A model generated the notes under the pieces. That model ran no database searches, was not told the origin of the DNA, and saw only the letters and a list, made by a program, of their open reading frames with translations. 64,000 nt of DNA, taken from JABDGM01 sp963738665 (GTDB taxonomy: Bacteria > Planctomycetota > Planctomycetia > Pirellulales > Lacipirellulaceae). Made by a program: the position numbers and the translations under genes. The stretch is from assembly GCA_963738665.1 (NCBI GenBank), contig CAVTXL010000004.1:124001-188000 (forward strand), read 5' to 3'. This document shows, piece by piece, positions 36,775 through 45,664 of this stretch. Position 1 is the stretch's first letter, and each line of letters begins with the position of its first letter.

Positions 36775-37752
36775 ATGACTCTACTCGTCGTCGGATCGGT
36801 TGCGATTGACAACATCGAAACGCCAGCGACACGCCGCGATCACCTGCTCGGCGGTTCGGCCACTCATTTCTCTTACGCCGCTAGCTTCTTCACCCAGGTA
36901 AGGTTGCTGAGCGTCGTCGGCGAGGATTGGCCCAGCGAGCACACGAAGTTGCTGGACGGCCGCGGCATCGACACGTCCGGTTTGCATGTTGTGAAAGGGG
37001 GCAAAACGTTCACTTGGACCGGCCGCTACGAACCCAACATGAACGATCGCACGACACTCGACGTGCAACTGAACGTATTGGGCGATTTCCAGCCGGTGCT
37101 ATCCGACGACTATCGTCAGTCGCGCTACGTCTTTTTGGCCAATGGCGTGCCGGCCACCCAGTTGGCAGTGCTGGAACAGGTGCCGGGATGTCGCCTGGTC
37201 GTTGCGGACACGATGGAATTATGGATTGAGACAACGCGAAACGACCTCCTGAAGTTGTTCCAGCGCATCGACGGTTTGGTGATCAACGACAGCGAAGCGA
37301 AACTGCTCGCGAGCACGGACAACCTCGTGCTGGCCGGTCATCGCATTCGCGAAATGGGCTCGCGATTTGTCGTCATCAAAAAAGGCGAGCACGGCGCTAT
37401 GTTCTTTGGCGAACATGAGACTTATGTAATGCCGGCGTTTCCGACCGAACGAGTCGTCGATCCGACCGGGGCCGGCGATACCTTTGCCGGCGGTATGATG
37501 GGCTATTTGGCCGAGCAAGATGATTTGGAGCCCGAAACGCTCAAGACAGCGATGGCCTACGGGATTCTCGTGGCCAGCTTCAACGTGGAAGGATTCGGGC
37601 TGGAGCGGATGCGCGAGATTTCGCGCGGCGACATTGAAGAACGGATGGCGGCGTATCGGAAGATGCTTAGTTTTCACGCGCGGAAAGCAAAGCCGCGGCG
37701 AAGGAGCCAGACGCTCGGAAATGGGCCGCACTCGCACTTTTATCGCCATTGA
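36775..37752 (+). CDS. PfkB-family carbohydrate kinase
   Basis: The protein has 325 residues from ATG 36775 (MTLLVVGSVAIDNIETP). Family marks are the early LGGSATHFSYAASFF substrate region, VVGEDWP, VINDSEAKLL (the N-x-x-E magnesium motif in the form NDSE), VVIKKGEHGAM and the signature VDPTGAGDTFAGGMMGYLA with the catalytic Asp. It phosphorylates a sugar or nucleoside with ATP in the cytoplasm; the substrate cannot be read from sequence. Its 3' end overlaps the start of thpR by 32 bases in another frame, so translational coupling is likely. Confidence 0.85.
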   Translation: MTLLVVGSVAIDNIETPATRRDHLLGGSATHFSYAASFFTQVRLLSVVGEDWPSEHTKLLDGRGIDTSGLHVVKGGKTFTWTGRYEPNMNDRTTLDVQLNVLGDFQPVLSDDYRQSRYVFLANGVPATQLAVLEQVPGCRLVVADTMELWIETTRNDLLKLFQRIDGLVINDSEAKLLASTDNLVLAGHRIREMGSRFVVIKKGEHGAMFFGEHETYVMPAFPTERVVDPTGAGDTFAGGMMGYLAEQDDLEPETLKTAMAYGILVASFNVEGFGLERMREISRGDIEERMAAYRKMLSFHARKAKPRRRSQTLGNGPHSHFYRH

Positions 37753-38288
37753 AACGAGCGATGAAACGCGCCGTCGCGCGGCAGAGCTTGCGGGCGAACT
37801 GAGCGCGGTCGCTCAGGAAGTCAAGTGGACATCAGCAGCCAACTTGCATTGGACGCTGCAATTCCTGGGGGATGTCGATGATCTGGAGATTCCAGCGGTT
37901 TGCGGCGCGGTCGCCGAAGGATCAAGCGAACTTGCAGGCTTTGAACTGTGGGCTAGGGGTGTTGGGGCGTTTCCATCCTCTGGCAAGCCGCGCACGTTGT
38001 GGATTGGGGCCGGCACCGGCTGTGAAGAGATGATCTCGTTGCAGAAGTCCCTCGAGCGGCGGCTGCGAAAGCTCGGCTATCGCAGCGAGAATCGGCAGTA
38101 CATGCCTCATTTGACGCTGGGCCGCGCCGGGCGGCATTGCCGGCCGCAATCGCTGGCCGCAATTCTGGAAGACTACGCCGGATTCGACGCTGGCGCGACG
38201 CTGGTTGATGAAGTCGTCGTGTATGCGAGCCAGTTGACGCACAGGTTCGCAGTACGAAGTCCTCGCTCGTGCGCCGCTCGCGCCGTGA
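37721..38288 (+). CDS. thpR: RNA 2',3'-cyclic phosphodiesterase ThpR (LigT-like), one frame break
   Basis: ATG 37721 (MGRTRTFIAIETSDETRR) lies inside the end of the PfkB gene. The two HxT motifs of the 2H phosphoesterases are LHWTLQFLG (H43, T45) and PHLTLGRAG (about residue 127). The present frame runs past the family end. A missing base near 38244 restores LTxxGSQYEVLARAPLAP with a stop at 38286-38288, giving about 189 residues, the usual length. Such enzymes open 2',3'-cyclic phosphates on RNA ends. The link to the upstream rtcB is only thematic, as they lie 30 kb apart. Confidence 0.82.
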
Positions 38289-38376
38289 GACGTTGCGCTC
38301 CGCGCCGGGGCCAGCCGCTTGCGCCCGGCCCCGGCCGTCGGGGAGGAATGCCTTACGCATTCCCTGCGGGACATAT

Positions 38377-40575
38377 TCAACGACGCATCCGCGCGAAAGG
38401 CGAATGCAACATGGACATCTCGGCCAATGCCGCATCGGTCGCGGAATCGGTCCCCGCCGTATCGCTCACTGCATCGGCAGAAGCCAAGCCCGTGTTTTGC
38501 AGCGAAAGCCGCAGACCAAAATCGACGCCGCTGATGTTCAAGCCTCCGCGTGAAATGAGGACGTCCTGCGCCGCCGACGTCGTTGCCGCCAGTCGCGGCG
38601 GAATGACGACCACCACCTGGTAGTCGCCCGTTTCGCGAAACTGAGTGAAGCGGTAGCGGCCGTCACGGCCGGTCGTCGTCGTGGCCACGATCTCGCCTGC
38701 ATCGTCCATTAGCTGCACCGTGACGCCCGGCATCGGCAGCTCGCGGCGGTCGAGCCAGCCGTTGCCATTCGAGTCGAGAAACACCTGCCCGCTGACCGAC
38801 GCCTGCATGAAGAACACATTGCTCTGCAGGTTTGAGATCGTCGTGTTGCGGCGAATGACGTCCGAGCAGCGTCGTATGATCGATGACGGAAAGCTCGTGC
38901 CCGAAAACGTCCGCTGGTACCAATAGCGGTCGCCATCGCGCAGCCGCTCAAACTGGTCGGACACGATCGCGCGGACCGTCGGACCGACAGACGAGCCCGG
39001 CACATGATTTTCGGCCAGGCCGCCTACCCAGAGGTCGATGTTGTCGACCGAGCCGTACAGGGCCTCGAGCGCGTGCTTGAACGTCGACATCGGACGTGAT
39101 CTCGGCAAAGCTTCGTGATGCGTGCTAGTCCGTACGCTTCGCGAACCGTGTTGTAATCGGCCAAGCCGTGGTCGCGGCCGCGCTGGATGTTCAGCGACGC
39201 CAGGTCGAATCCGCCTTGGCCGGGCTGCGCCGAACAGGAAGTTTCGCAGGCTATCGACAATTTGCGTTGTCGAGCTCTTCGGAGTTCGTCGAGGCGGCAT
39301 ATTTCAGAATATTGTCGATGCCCGTCTCCTGCAGCAGGGCCGGATTGAAGAACGCGTCGCGCGAGCTCGACTTCGTCGCGCACCGGCGCGGCCGTCGTTG
39401 CCGAAAAACTCGACGTCGTCGTTGATCAGCTGTGTGCCAACCGGAACGCCGCCGTCGAGAATTCATTGGCGATGCTCGGGATCGACGCTCGCGTCGTAGC
39501 CGCGATAGCGGCCAATCGCGCCGTGCACCGAACAGCGCCGGCAGGAACTCGTTGTACGTGATCGCCTGAATCTCGCCGATGACGATCGCCCGGGCCTGCT
39601 GATAGATCTGCTCGTCGCTGAAGTCGCGGATTCGCCGCGGCGATCTGGTCGGCCCACTAATTGTGCTCGCGAATAAACAGCGCCTGCATCGACGCTGAGC
39701 TCGACGTTTTCGTTCGCCCGCACGTCGCCGGCCAGAAAGCTGCCGGCGGCATCGGTGGGCGGCAGGTCGCCGTCGCTAGTCCGCAGTTTGCCGCCGACAA
39801 ACGTCCGCAGACTGTCGGCCGTTGCCTGATTCGATGCCGTAGATCATCGAGCCGTCGATCCAGGCGGTGATCTCGTTGATCTGCTGCCGCGGATTGTCGA
39901 GGCTCGTGCCGGTCGTCGCGTCGTAGCGCGAGCGCGTGAACGCAATGTGCCTGTGCCGGTCGATTCGGGATCGAAGTAAGTCGTCGCCGATCGGCACAGC
40001 GATGTACATCGCTCTCCGCCGATCGGTCGGCGGTTCGGTCAGGTCGATGTCGTGGTCGAGGAACTGTCCCCAGATGTAAATGAACGCCGAAAGCTGGCGG
40101 TCACTGGGCGTGTCTTCTTCGTCGTGTGCGGCCAGCGCGTTGCTGATTGAACGCGGGAGTAGGGCGGTCGCCGCCGGCGCATCGTGTTCATGCCGTCGGC
40201 GTATTGAGGCTCAGCGACTCGAAGCAATTGTTCATCCGTGCTGCCCCATTGCGGGATGGCCAAGTTGTTGCCCGTCCCGTCGAACGAGCGAGCGGCGACG
40301 ACAGGAACGGGAGACGGCCGCGTGTTATGCATGGCATCGAGCGTGCTAACTTCACTGGCTAGCGTTGAATTCGCCATGTCGACCGTCGCCGTGTCCAGCG
40401 TCGATGCCATCGCCGGCGCAGCGACGTCTACGGCCATCAATTGGCGCGGTTCGAGTTGCTCGAATTCGAAGTTGGGCCGCAAAGTGCGGCGCGGAATATG
40501 CGCGAAGAGCAAGACATAATGATCGCCTCTCGTAGGTGCGCAGTCCGAACCCAGGTGCCTAACGATCGGCTTCAA
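38377..40575 (-). pseudogene. Secreted animal-type heme peroxidase with SdrD-B-like domain, many frame breaks
   Basis: The pieces, in order on the minus strand, are an N-terminal LEPR-type export motif (FEQLEPRQLMAVD), the heme-peroxidase entry RSFDGTGNN, the distal-His block YIWGQFLDHDIDLTEPP, ITAWIDGSMIYG, then SLNIQRGRDHGLADYN and WVGGLAENHVPGSSVGPT, the typical end of this family. Next come a Cna-B/SdrD-like domain (GQVFLDSNGNGWLDRREL) and a short tail. A second start at ATG 40517 with GAGAGG upstream is attractive. At least five shifts lie between about 39,050 and 40,480, so no intact frame exists. Either a local burst of sequence errors or true decay is possible. The intact enzyme would oxidise halides or organic substrates outside the cell. 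Confidence 0.7.
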
Positions 40576-41031
40576 GACAGTACTCTGTCAGCCGTCGAGG
40601 CACGCGCGAGCGCGGCCGGCGCTACTGGTTCTTCGTCCGCGGCTGAAAAAGTTCCCTGCCAGAGCTGGCCGCGGACGGGGCCGGCTTGGCGACTGCCATG
40701 AAGGGCAACGAGGTACGCTCCGTCGAAGTCGCCGCGATTCGATTTCTTCCCCTTCGCTGCGGCGCAAAGAAAAGTTGGCTGGAAAAGTAAGTCAGTCACC
40801 TGCCCCGTTGTTGTAACTATATCTGGGGCGTGCAAAATTGTCCCAGATATTGCCAATTGAAAACAACGAAAAGACGAAGAAAATTCGCTGCCAGAGGCGC
40901 GAGTGCGTCACTTTGCAATGACAAACTGTCATTGTCGCGCCGCCGCGCACGGCGCAAGCTCTCTACGCCCCAGGCGACGCTTCCCGCTGACAAACGTGAG
41001 TTAGAACTCGACCAGGACGCGCACGCCAGAA
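40576..41031. other. Intergenic stretch upstream of the peroxidase with no supported gene
   Basis: A minus-strand frame of 94 codons (40572-40856) is open but has no recognisable features and overlaps the peroxidase start. It is not accepted as a gene. Nothing else is supported. Confidence 0.4.
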
Positions 41032-42444
41032 TTACATCTCCGTGATGCAATACAGATGGTTGCCGGAGCGGAGAAACATTTCGTTGCCGACCAAAGCCGG
41101 CGACGCGTCGATCGAATCACCCGCGAGCTCGTTCGTGCGAATCACTTTCAGCTCTTTGTCACGGCCTTGCTCCAGTACGATCGTTTTACCTTCGCGGCTG
41201 GATATGTAGACCCTCCCTGCGGCGCCGACGGGCGAGGCATAGATCGAGCTGATGTCGGGCAGCCGCTTCCGATCGATCAAGATGTCGCCGCTGCGGGCGT
41301 CGAGCGAGGTCAGCAGATTGCCGCGGTCCTTGGTGAAATAGAGCAGGTCGTCGTAGAGCAGCGGCGACGCCACGTACGGCGTGCCGTCGTTGATTTTCCA
41401 CGTTGGCTTATCCGTATCGGTGATGTCGCCCTTCGAGTCCAGCGGAATCGAGTACGCTGCAAACCGCTGAAAACCGGTCATTACAACGACCGAATCGTCC
41501 ACTAGCACGGGCGAAGGAATCGGATTCGGCCCTTGGCCGCCGCACTCCCAAATCAGGTCGCCGTTCGCCAAATCGTAACTGCGAACGCGGTTTTGTCCGT
41601 TCGTGATCACTTGCACCCGGCCGGCATGGGGAACAATGAGGGGCGTCGCCCAGGTGGTCGATTCGTCCCGCGGCTTCCGCCACTTCTCTTGTCCGGTGGC
41701 AGCGTTCATCGCGACGATGAACGAGTCGCCCTCGTGATCCCAAGGCACGACGAGCGTGTCGTTATAGAGTGCCGGCGAGGCGCCTTCGCCGAAGGCGTTC
41801 CGCGTTTTCATCTGGCCCAGGTCTTTGTGCCACTGTTCATTGCCGGCCAGATCGTAACAAAAAATCCCGCGGGAACCGAACGACACCCAGACGTGCTGCC
41901 CGTCGGTGACGGGCGAGGCGGAGGCGAACGTGCTCGTTGGATGGTGGCCTTCGTGGGGAACCACCTGGCGGGCGGTCTTTTGCCAGATCGTCTGCCCGCT
42001 GCCGCGATCGAGGCACAAAATATCGAACTTGAACATCGTGGGGGCCGCGCCACTGCCGGGCTGGCCGCCCCGCTGCGCCCCGTTCGCCGCTCCATTGGAC
42101 GGCGGCCGCTGTTGGGCCATCAGGGCGGGTTGATTCACCCGCAGCGCCGGCGTCGCGGCCTCGCCATCCGCCACCGGACTTGCCATGAGGATGAAGATGC
42201 GATCACCCCACACGATCGGCGTCGCGATGCCTTCGCCGGGAATCGTCACTTTCCATTTGACGTTTTTCGTTTCGCTCCACTCCACGGGCGGCCTCGCGTT
42301 CGGCGCAAAGCCATTGGCGAGGGGGCCGCGCCATTGGTGCCAATTATTAAGGCGCTGGCTGGCGAAATCTTGTGCGAGTGAAGCAGAGGCAAAGAGGGAC
42401 AGGAGGACGAGCGTCAACGTGAGCGGCTTGGCGCTAAACTTCAT
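41032..42444 (-). CDS. Secreted PQQ-binding-like beta-propeller protein
   Basis: The protein has 470 residues from ATG 42444 with GGGAG upstream and a signal peptide (KPLTLTLVLLSLFASASLAQ). The frame extends upstream by 144 codons without homology. The family entry NNWHQWRGPLANGFAPNA is followed by blades with VKWKVTIPGEGIATPIVWGDRIF, ILCLDRGSGQTIWQK, IFCYDLAGNEQWHKDLG, VAMNAATGQEKWRKP, VRSYDLANGDLIWECGG and LTSLDARSGDILIDRK, ending YCITEM. A Gln/Gly/Ala-rich insert occurs near residue 100. It is a distant relative of the protein at 18972-20321. An extracytoplasmic scaffold or sensor role is likely; no enzyme active site is apparent. Confidence 0.83.
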   Translation of the reverse strand: MKFSAKPLTLTLVLLSLFASASLAQDFASQRLNNWHQWRGPLANGFAPNARPPVEWSETKNVKWKVTIPGEGIATPIVWGDRIFILMASPVADGEAATPALRVNQPALMAQQRPPSNGAANGAQRGGQPGSGAAPTMFKFDILCLDRGSGQTIWQKTARQVVPHEGHHPTSTFASASPVTDGQHVWVSFGSRGIFCYDLAGNEQWHKDLGQMKTRNAFGEGASPALYNDTLVVPWDHEGDSFIVAMNAATGQEKWRKPRDESTTWATPLIVPHAGRVQVITNGQNRVRSYDLANGDLIWECGGQGPNPIPSPVLVDDSVVVMTGFQRFAAYSIPLDSKGDITDTDKPTWKINDGTPYVASPLLYDDLLYFTKDRGNLLTSLDARSGDILIDRKRLPDISSIYASPVGAAGRVYISSREGKTIVLEQGRDKELKVIRTNELAGDSIDASPALVGNEMFLRSGNHLYCITEM

Positions 42445-42666
42445 CGGTAACTGGCTCCCATAAAACGAAGTGCGGATCGGTGACAAAGTCCCCCGCCCAG
42501 GCCATGTTGTAATCGAAAGGTGGACTATTTTCCAACGGGGGCTTCGGAAAATCAGCGGCGAATGCCTATAATAGCTCCGCCATTGGCTTGAATGATCTCT
42601 GGCAAACGCTTGCGCCGCAGGTGTTTTTACGGCGTTTGCACCCCTTGTGTTCTCCGCCAAAAAAAC

Positions 42667-43212
42667 ATGCAAATTCAGACGATGGACGCCCGCAGCTACG
42701 ACGAGGCCACCGCCCGGGCGATCGCGGACCTCTTGTGCCGCGTCTGGCCGAAACCGGGCCGGACCATCGAGACCCGTGTCGAAAAGATGAGGACCGACTG
42801 GGCCGCCTACCGCGGGCCGGAACCACAGCGACCACGGTCGATTTTCATTCGCGACGGCCAGCGGGTTGTGGCGCACTCTGGTGTGGACGTCCGGACGATC
42901 GGCACGTCAGCGGGCGACGTCACGGTGCTGGCATTGGCTCGGGTCTGCACCGACCCAGCCGATCGCGGCCGCAATCTCGGCGTGGCCGTCGTCCGCGAAA
43001 CGTTCGGCCTTGTCGACGACGGCGTTTTCCGCTGGTCGTTGTTTCAGACGACGCACCGCGTGCGTCCATTTTATGAAAAGCTCGGCGCCTGCCTGGTGAC
43101 GAATCGGATCGTCAATTTGCGCGGCGAAGACCCGGCGAAGAACCCGTTTTGGGATGAGATCGTGATGCGCGATTCAAGGCGCCAGGCTGGCCCGAGGGCG
43201 ATATTGACTTGA
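42667..43212 (+). CDS. GNAT-family N-acetyltransferase
   Basis: The protein has 181 residues from ATG 42667 (MQIQTMDARSYDEATARAIADLL). The GNAT core is visible: RVVAHSGVDVRTIG and VTVLALARVCTDPADRGRNLGVAVVRE, the acetyl-CoA pyrophosphate loop with R-G-x-N-L-G in place of the usual Q/RxxGxG/A. FQTTHRVRPFYEKLGACLV follows as the last strand/helix. The target is unknown. The gene is on the plus strand between two minus-strand genes and has a long A-run just before its start in place of a clear ribosome binding site. Confidence 0.8.
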   Translation: MQIQTMDARSYDEATARAIADLLCRVWPKPGRTIETRVEKMRTDWAAYRGPEPQRPRSIFIRDGQRVVAHSGVDVRTIGTSAGDVTVLALARVCTDPADRGRNLGVAVVRETFGLVDDGVFRWSLFQTTHRVRPFYEKLGACLVTNRIVNLRGEDPAKNPFWDEIVMRDSRRQAGPRAILT

Positions 43213-43304
43213 GAGGCCCCGGTTATTGAGGCCCAGCATTCCCGCGCAGCGCGTGGCGACGAGGAATGTGCATTCGATTTGGCGGCTATTCCGAGTCGAC
43301 TGCC

Positions 43305-44432
43305 TCACAACCTGGCTTGGTAGCCGGCCAGCGTCTTCTGCTGCAGTTCAACCCATCTTGCCGGCGGCGCAGGATCGGCTTTGCCTGCCGCGTCGATGGC
43401 CTGCTTTTGCAGTTCGGCAGCCTTGTCGAATTTCAATTGCTTGGCGTAAACGCTGGCGATCGCGACCAGCAGCGGCGGCGACTCGTCTTTGACCGCACCA
43501 TGCGCCTGTTCCAACGCACTGGTCACGGTTGCCCAATCGGGATTGATTAACTTGCTGGCGTTGCGATTCACGGCGTCAAAGAAGTTGAAGGCGTCGATGG
43601 GTTCCTTCTCGAACAACTTTGATTGGACGCTGTCTTTAAGATAGGCGAACGCAGCCGCCTCGTCCGATAGCAGCAGCGCCTCGAACCTCACTGGCCTGAG
43701 CTCGGTTTCGACCTCGGGAACTTTCGCCACGGCCGCATCAATGGCCACGACGACCTCCGGGAAATTGTGCCTGCGAAGCGCCGCGATGACGGGCGCCACG
43801 GCTTCCTTCAGGTCCTGGTCGTGCTCCCACTGGCGGGCCTGTTCTTCGGCGGCAGCCCTGATATCCCACGTTCCGTCGATCACTTTTGGCAGCACCTCGT
43901 CCATCGCCATGGGGTGACCTATCCAGGCGACCTTCTTGTCCTTGTCAATAATGAACGTGCACGGGATACCGTCCCGGCTGGCCGCTTCCAGCCAATTGAG
44001 CCGCATTTCCTCGGCAGGCCCGTCGATTGCCACGTTGTAGTCCATCCGATCGCCTTGCGCAGCGACAAACGGTTCGATGACCGCCACCAAGTCCGCTTCC
44101 GTGCGCGTTGGCACATGCTCGGATACGTCGACGCCGACTACCGTAACGCGGCCATCGTAGGTTTTGGCGATTCCTGTGATGTGGGGCATTGCAGCAATGC
44201 ACGGGCCGCACCAAGTCGCCCAAAACTCGATGACGTAGGTCTGGCCCGGTTGCAACCCGTCGACCGGCGTCCCCTTGACCCACTTCATCACCTTCAGCGG
44301 CGGCGCGGCCGAGCCGATGTGGAGTTCGGGCAGCGGCTGACGTTCCGCTTCGACCGAGCGGGGCGGCGCCAGGAGTGCCAAAGCGATAATGAATGCGACA
44401 GCGATGACAAGGAGGCGCGCGGTCTTCGACAT
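43305..44432 (-). CDS. TlpA-like thioredoxin-fold exported protein
   Basis: The protein has 375 residues from ATG 44432 (AAAGGA upstream). A signal anchor or peptide (LLVIAVAFIIALALLAPP) leads into a TlpA/ResA-type domain: AAPPLKVMKWVKGTP, YVIEFWATWCGPCIAAMPHIT with the redox pair C75/C78, VVGVDVSEHVPTR, and DGIPCTFIIDKDKKVAWIGHP with the cis-Pro. The second half (about 190-375) is helical with TPR-like pairs. It probably acts as a periplasmic thiol-disulfide reductase. The extra helical half suggests a binding partner. MiaE lies upstream on the same strand after 167 bases. Confidence 0.82.
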   Translation of the reverse strand: MSKTARLLVIAVAFIIALALLAPPRSVEAERQPLPELHIGSAAPPLKVMKWVKGTPVDGLQPGQTYVIEFWATWCGPCIAAMPHITGIAKTYDGRVTVVGVDVSEHVPTRTEADLVAVIEPFVAAQGDRMDYNVAIDGPAEEMRLNWLEAASRDGIPCTFIIDKDKKVAWIGHPMAMDEVLPKVIDGTWDIRAAAEEQARQWEHDQDLKEAVAPVIAALRRHNFPEVVVAIDAAVAKVPEVETELRPVRFEALLLSDEAAAFAYLKDSVQSKLFEKEPIDAFNFFDAVNRNASKLINPDWATVTSALEQAHGAVKDESPPLLVAIASVYAKQLKFDKAAELQKQAIDAAGKADPAPPARWVELQQKTLAGYQARL

Positions 44433-44599
44433 GAGACTGTGTCCTTTGCAATGGGGGCCCTGCGGCTGGGGAATAGTAGCGTGACGGGCCACTTGGGGCA
44501 ATTGGCGAATTCTCGGGTTAGAATTGCGTTCGGCCCCACCATTTTGACGATGCTGGCTACAGCAGCCTCGGCTCGTCGAGCGCGCCTTGAGCACTGACA

Positions 44600-45175
44600 C
44601 TAGCTGTGCATGCGCGGCAGTTCCTCGCCGCGCTCGATTATGCCGGCCTCTGCGGCGGCCAACTCTTCCAGCCGTGCCATGACGATCTGTTCCGGGGCGA
44701 AGTCCTTGGCCAGCCGGGTGTAGGTCGTGTGATGTCGGGCCTCCGATTCGAACAGGTTGCGATAAAACTCAGCCAGCTCAACGTCCGCAACATGCTCGGC
44801 CAGAACTTGGAATCGCTCACAACTCCGCGCCTCGATCAGCCCGGCGACGAGCAGCCGGTCAACGGCCCGCTGCGGTTCTTGCTTTCGCACCAGATTATTC
44901 AGCTCGCGGCCGTAGCTGGACGGAGTCAGCCGGCGGAAGCGGATGCCACGACGGCTGAGCAAGTCGAGGACCAGCTGGAAATGCTCGAGTTCTTCCTTGA
45001 CGATGAGCGTCATCTCGCGGCACAGTTCGACGTTTTCCACGTAGGCGAAAATGAGGTTGAGCGCCGTCCCAGCCGCCTTTTTTTCGCAGTGGGCGTGGTC
45101 GATGAGAATCGACGGAAGGTCCGCGTCGACTTGAGCCAGCCAGCGGGCAGATGTCTGAGATGCGAGGTGGAGCAT
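44600..45175 (-). CDS. miaE: tRNA-(ms2io6A)-hydroxylase MiaE-like protein
   Basis: The protein has 191 residues from ATG 45175 (MLHLASQTSARWLAQVD); a TTG at 45190 is an alternative start. It is a ferritin-like di-iron protein. Metal ligands are visible in LIDHAHCEKKAAGTAL, VKEELEHFQLVLDLL (ExxH), LIEARSCERF and LFESEARHHTTY (ExxH). The family hydroxylates the isopentenyl group of modified A37 in tRNAs. The short form of about 190 residues is common outside enterobacteria. It is followed by the TlpA-like gene and preceded by the GxxExxY element. Confidence 0.85.
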   Translation of the reverse strand: MLHLASQTSARWLAQVDADLPSILIDHAHCEKKAAGTALNLIFAYVENVELCREMTLIVKEELEHFQLVLDLLSRRGIRFRRLTPSSYGRELNNLVRKQEPQRAVDRLLVAGLIEARSCERFQVLAEHVADVELAEFYRNLFESEARHHTTYTRLAKDFAPEQIVMARLEELAAAEAGIIERGEELPRMHS

Positions 45176-45203
45176 CGTGGGGCGCGACAAACAAATACTT
45201 TTT

Positions 45204-45642
45204 CCACAGAGGGCACAGAGCTCACAAAGAGATGCGACGGACGCCGTCTACGAGACGGGCCTGCCCGAAGTTGATGATCAGTCCGCGCTTAAGGCTCGTG
45301 GACTTTAAATAGGAGAGTAATTGAGCCGTTGCGATTTCTGGTAGTTGGCTAACGGACTTGACGTCGACGACAACTTGATCGCCGATGTCGTCAATAACAA
45401 GATCAATTCTTTGATCCTTAATTGGCTTGTCCTTATACCACATCTGCACGGCCTTTTGACGTTCATATTTGATTCCGCGCAGTTCAAATTCGTAGCACAG
45501 GGCTTGCTCGTAGACAGATTCCAAAAGCCCAGGACCAAGGATGCGATGGACTTCGATTGCCGCACCAATGATTTTCTCTGTTAACGGATCTCCCACCATC
45601 GCCTCCAATCTCACACTCGGTGACCTCTGTGAACTCTGTGGC
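45204..45642. mobile_element. GxxExxY element flanked by imperfect inverted repeats
   Basis: The left arm starts at 45204 (CCACAGAGGGCACAGAG, then CTCAC) and the right arm ends at 45642 (GTGACC then TCTGTGAACTCTGTGG). When complemented they agree at 19 of 22 bases. The GxxExxY gene fills the space between, with its stop codon inside the left arm and its start just inside the right arm. This looks like a small mobile unit, about 440 bases long. Confidence 0.6.
45222..45599 (-). CDS. GxxExxY protein (PD-(D/E)XK-like)
   Basis: The protein has 125 residues from ATG 45599 (MVGDPLTEKIIGAAIEVHRIL); a start at 45644 inside the flanking repeat is less likely. The name-giving motif is GLLESVY in LGPGLLESVYEQALCYE. 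The nuclease-like core continues with RIDLVIDDIGDQVVVDVKSV, the D...D/E-x-K arrangement, and the Gln/Ile strand TAQLLSYLKSTSLKRGLIINF. The family is widespread, usually stand-alone, and of unproven function. It is less GC-rich than the flanks and lies in an inverted-repeat frame, in keeping with a mobile gene. Confidence 0.85.
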   Translation of the reverse strand: MVGDPLTEKIIGAAIEVHRILGPGLLESVYEQALCYEFELRGIKYERQKAVQMWYKDKPIKDQRIDLVIDDIGDQVVVDVKSVSQLPEIATAQLLSYLKSTSLKRGLIINFGQARLVDGVRRISL

Positions 45643-45664
45643 AATTCAGTACTGTTTTAACGAC

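Noticed and set aside
7725..38288. RtcB and ThpR as one RNA-repair operon
   Set aside because: They are 30 kb apart with unrelated genes between.
37520..38623. One long 367-codon frame spanning thpR and beyond
   Set aside because: The N-terminal 67 codons lie inside the PfkB gene in another frame, and the C-terminal part after about 38244 is out of phase with the thpR ending.
40572..40856. 94-codon minus-strand frame upstream of the peroxidase
   Set aside because: No homology, no export signal and no ribosome binding site; it overlaps the peroxidase start.
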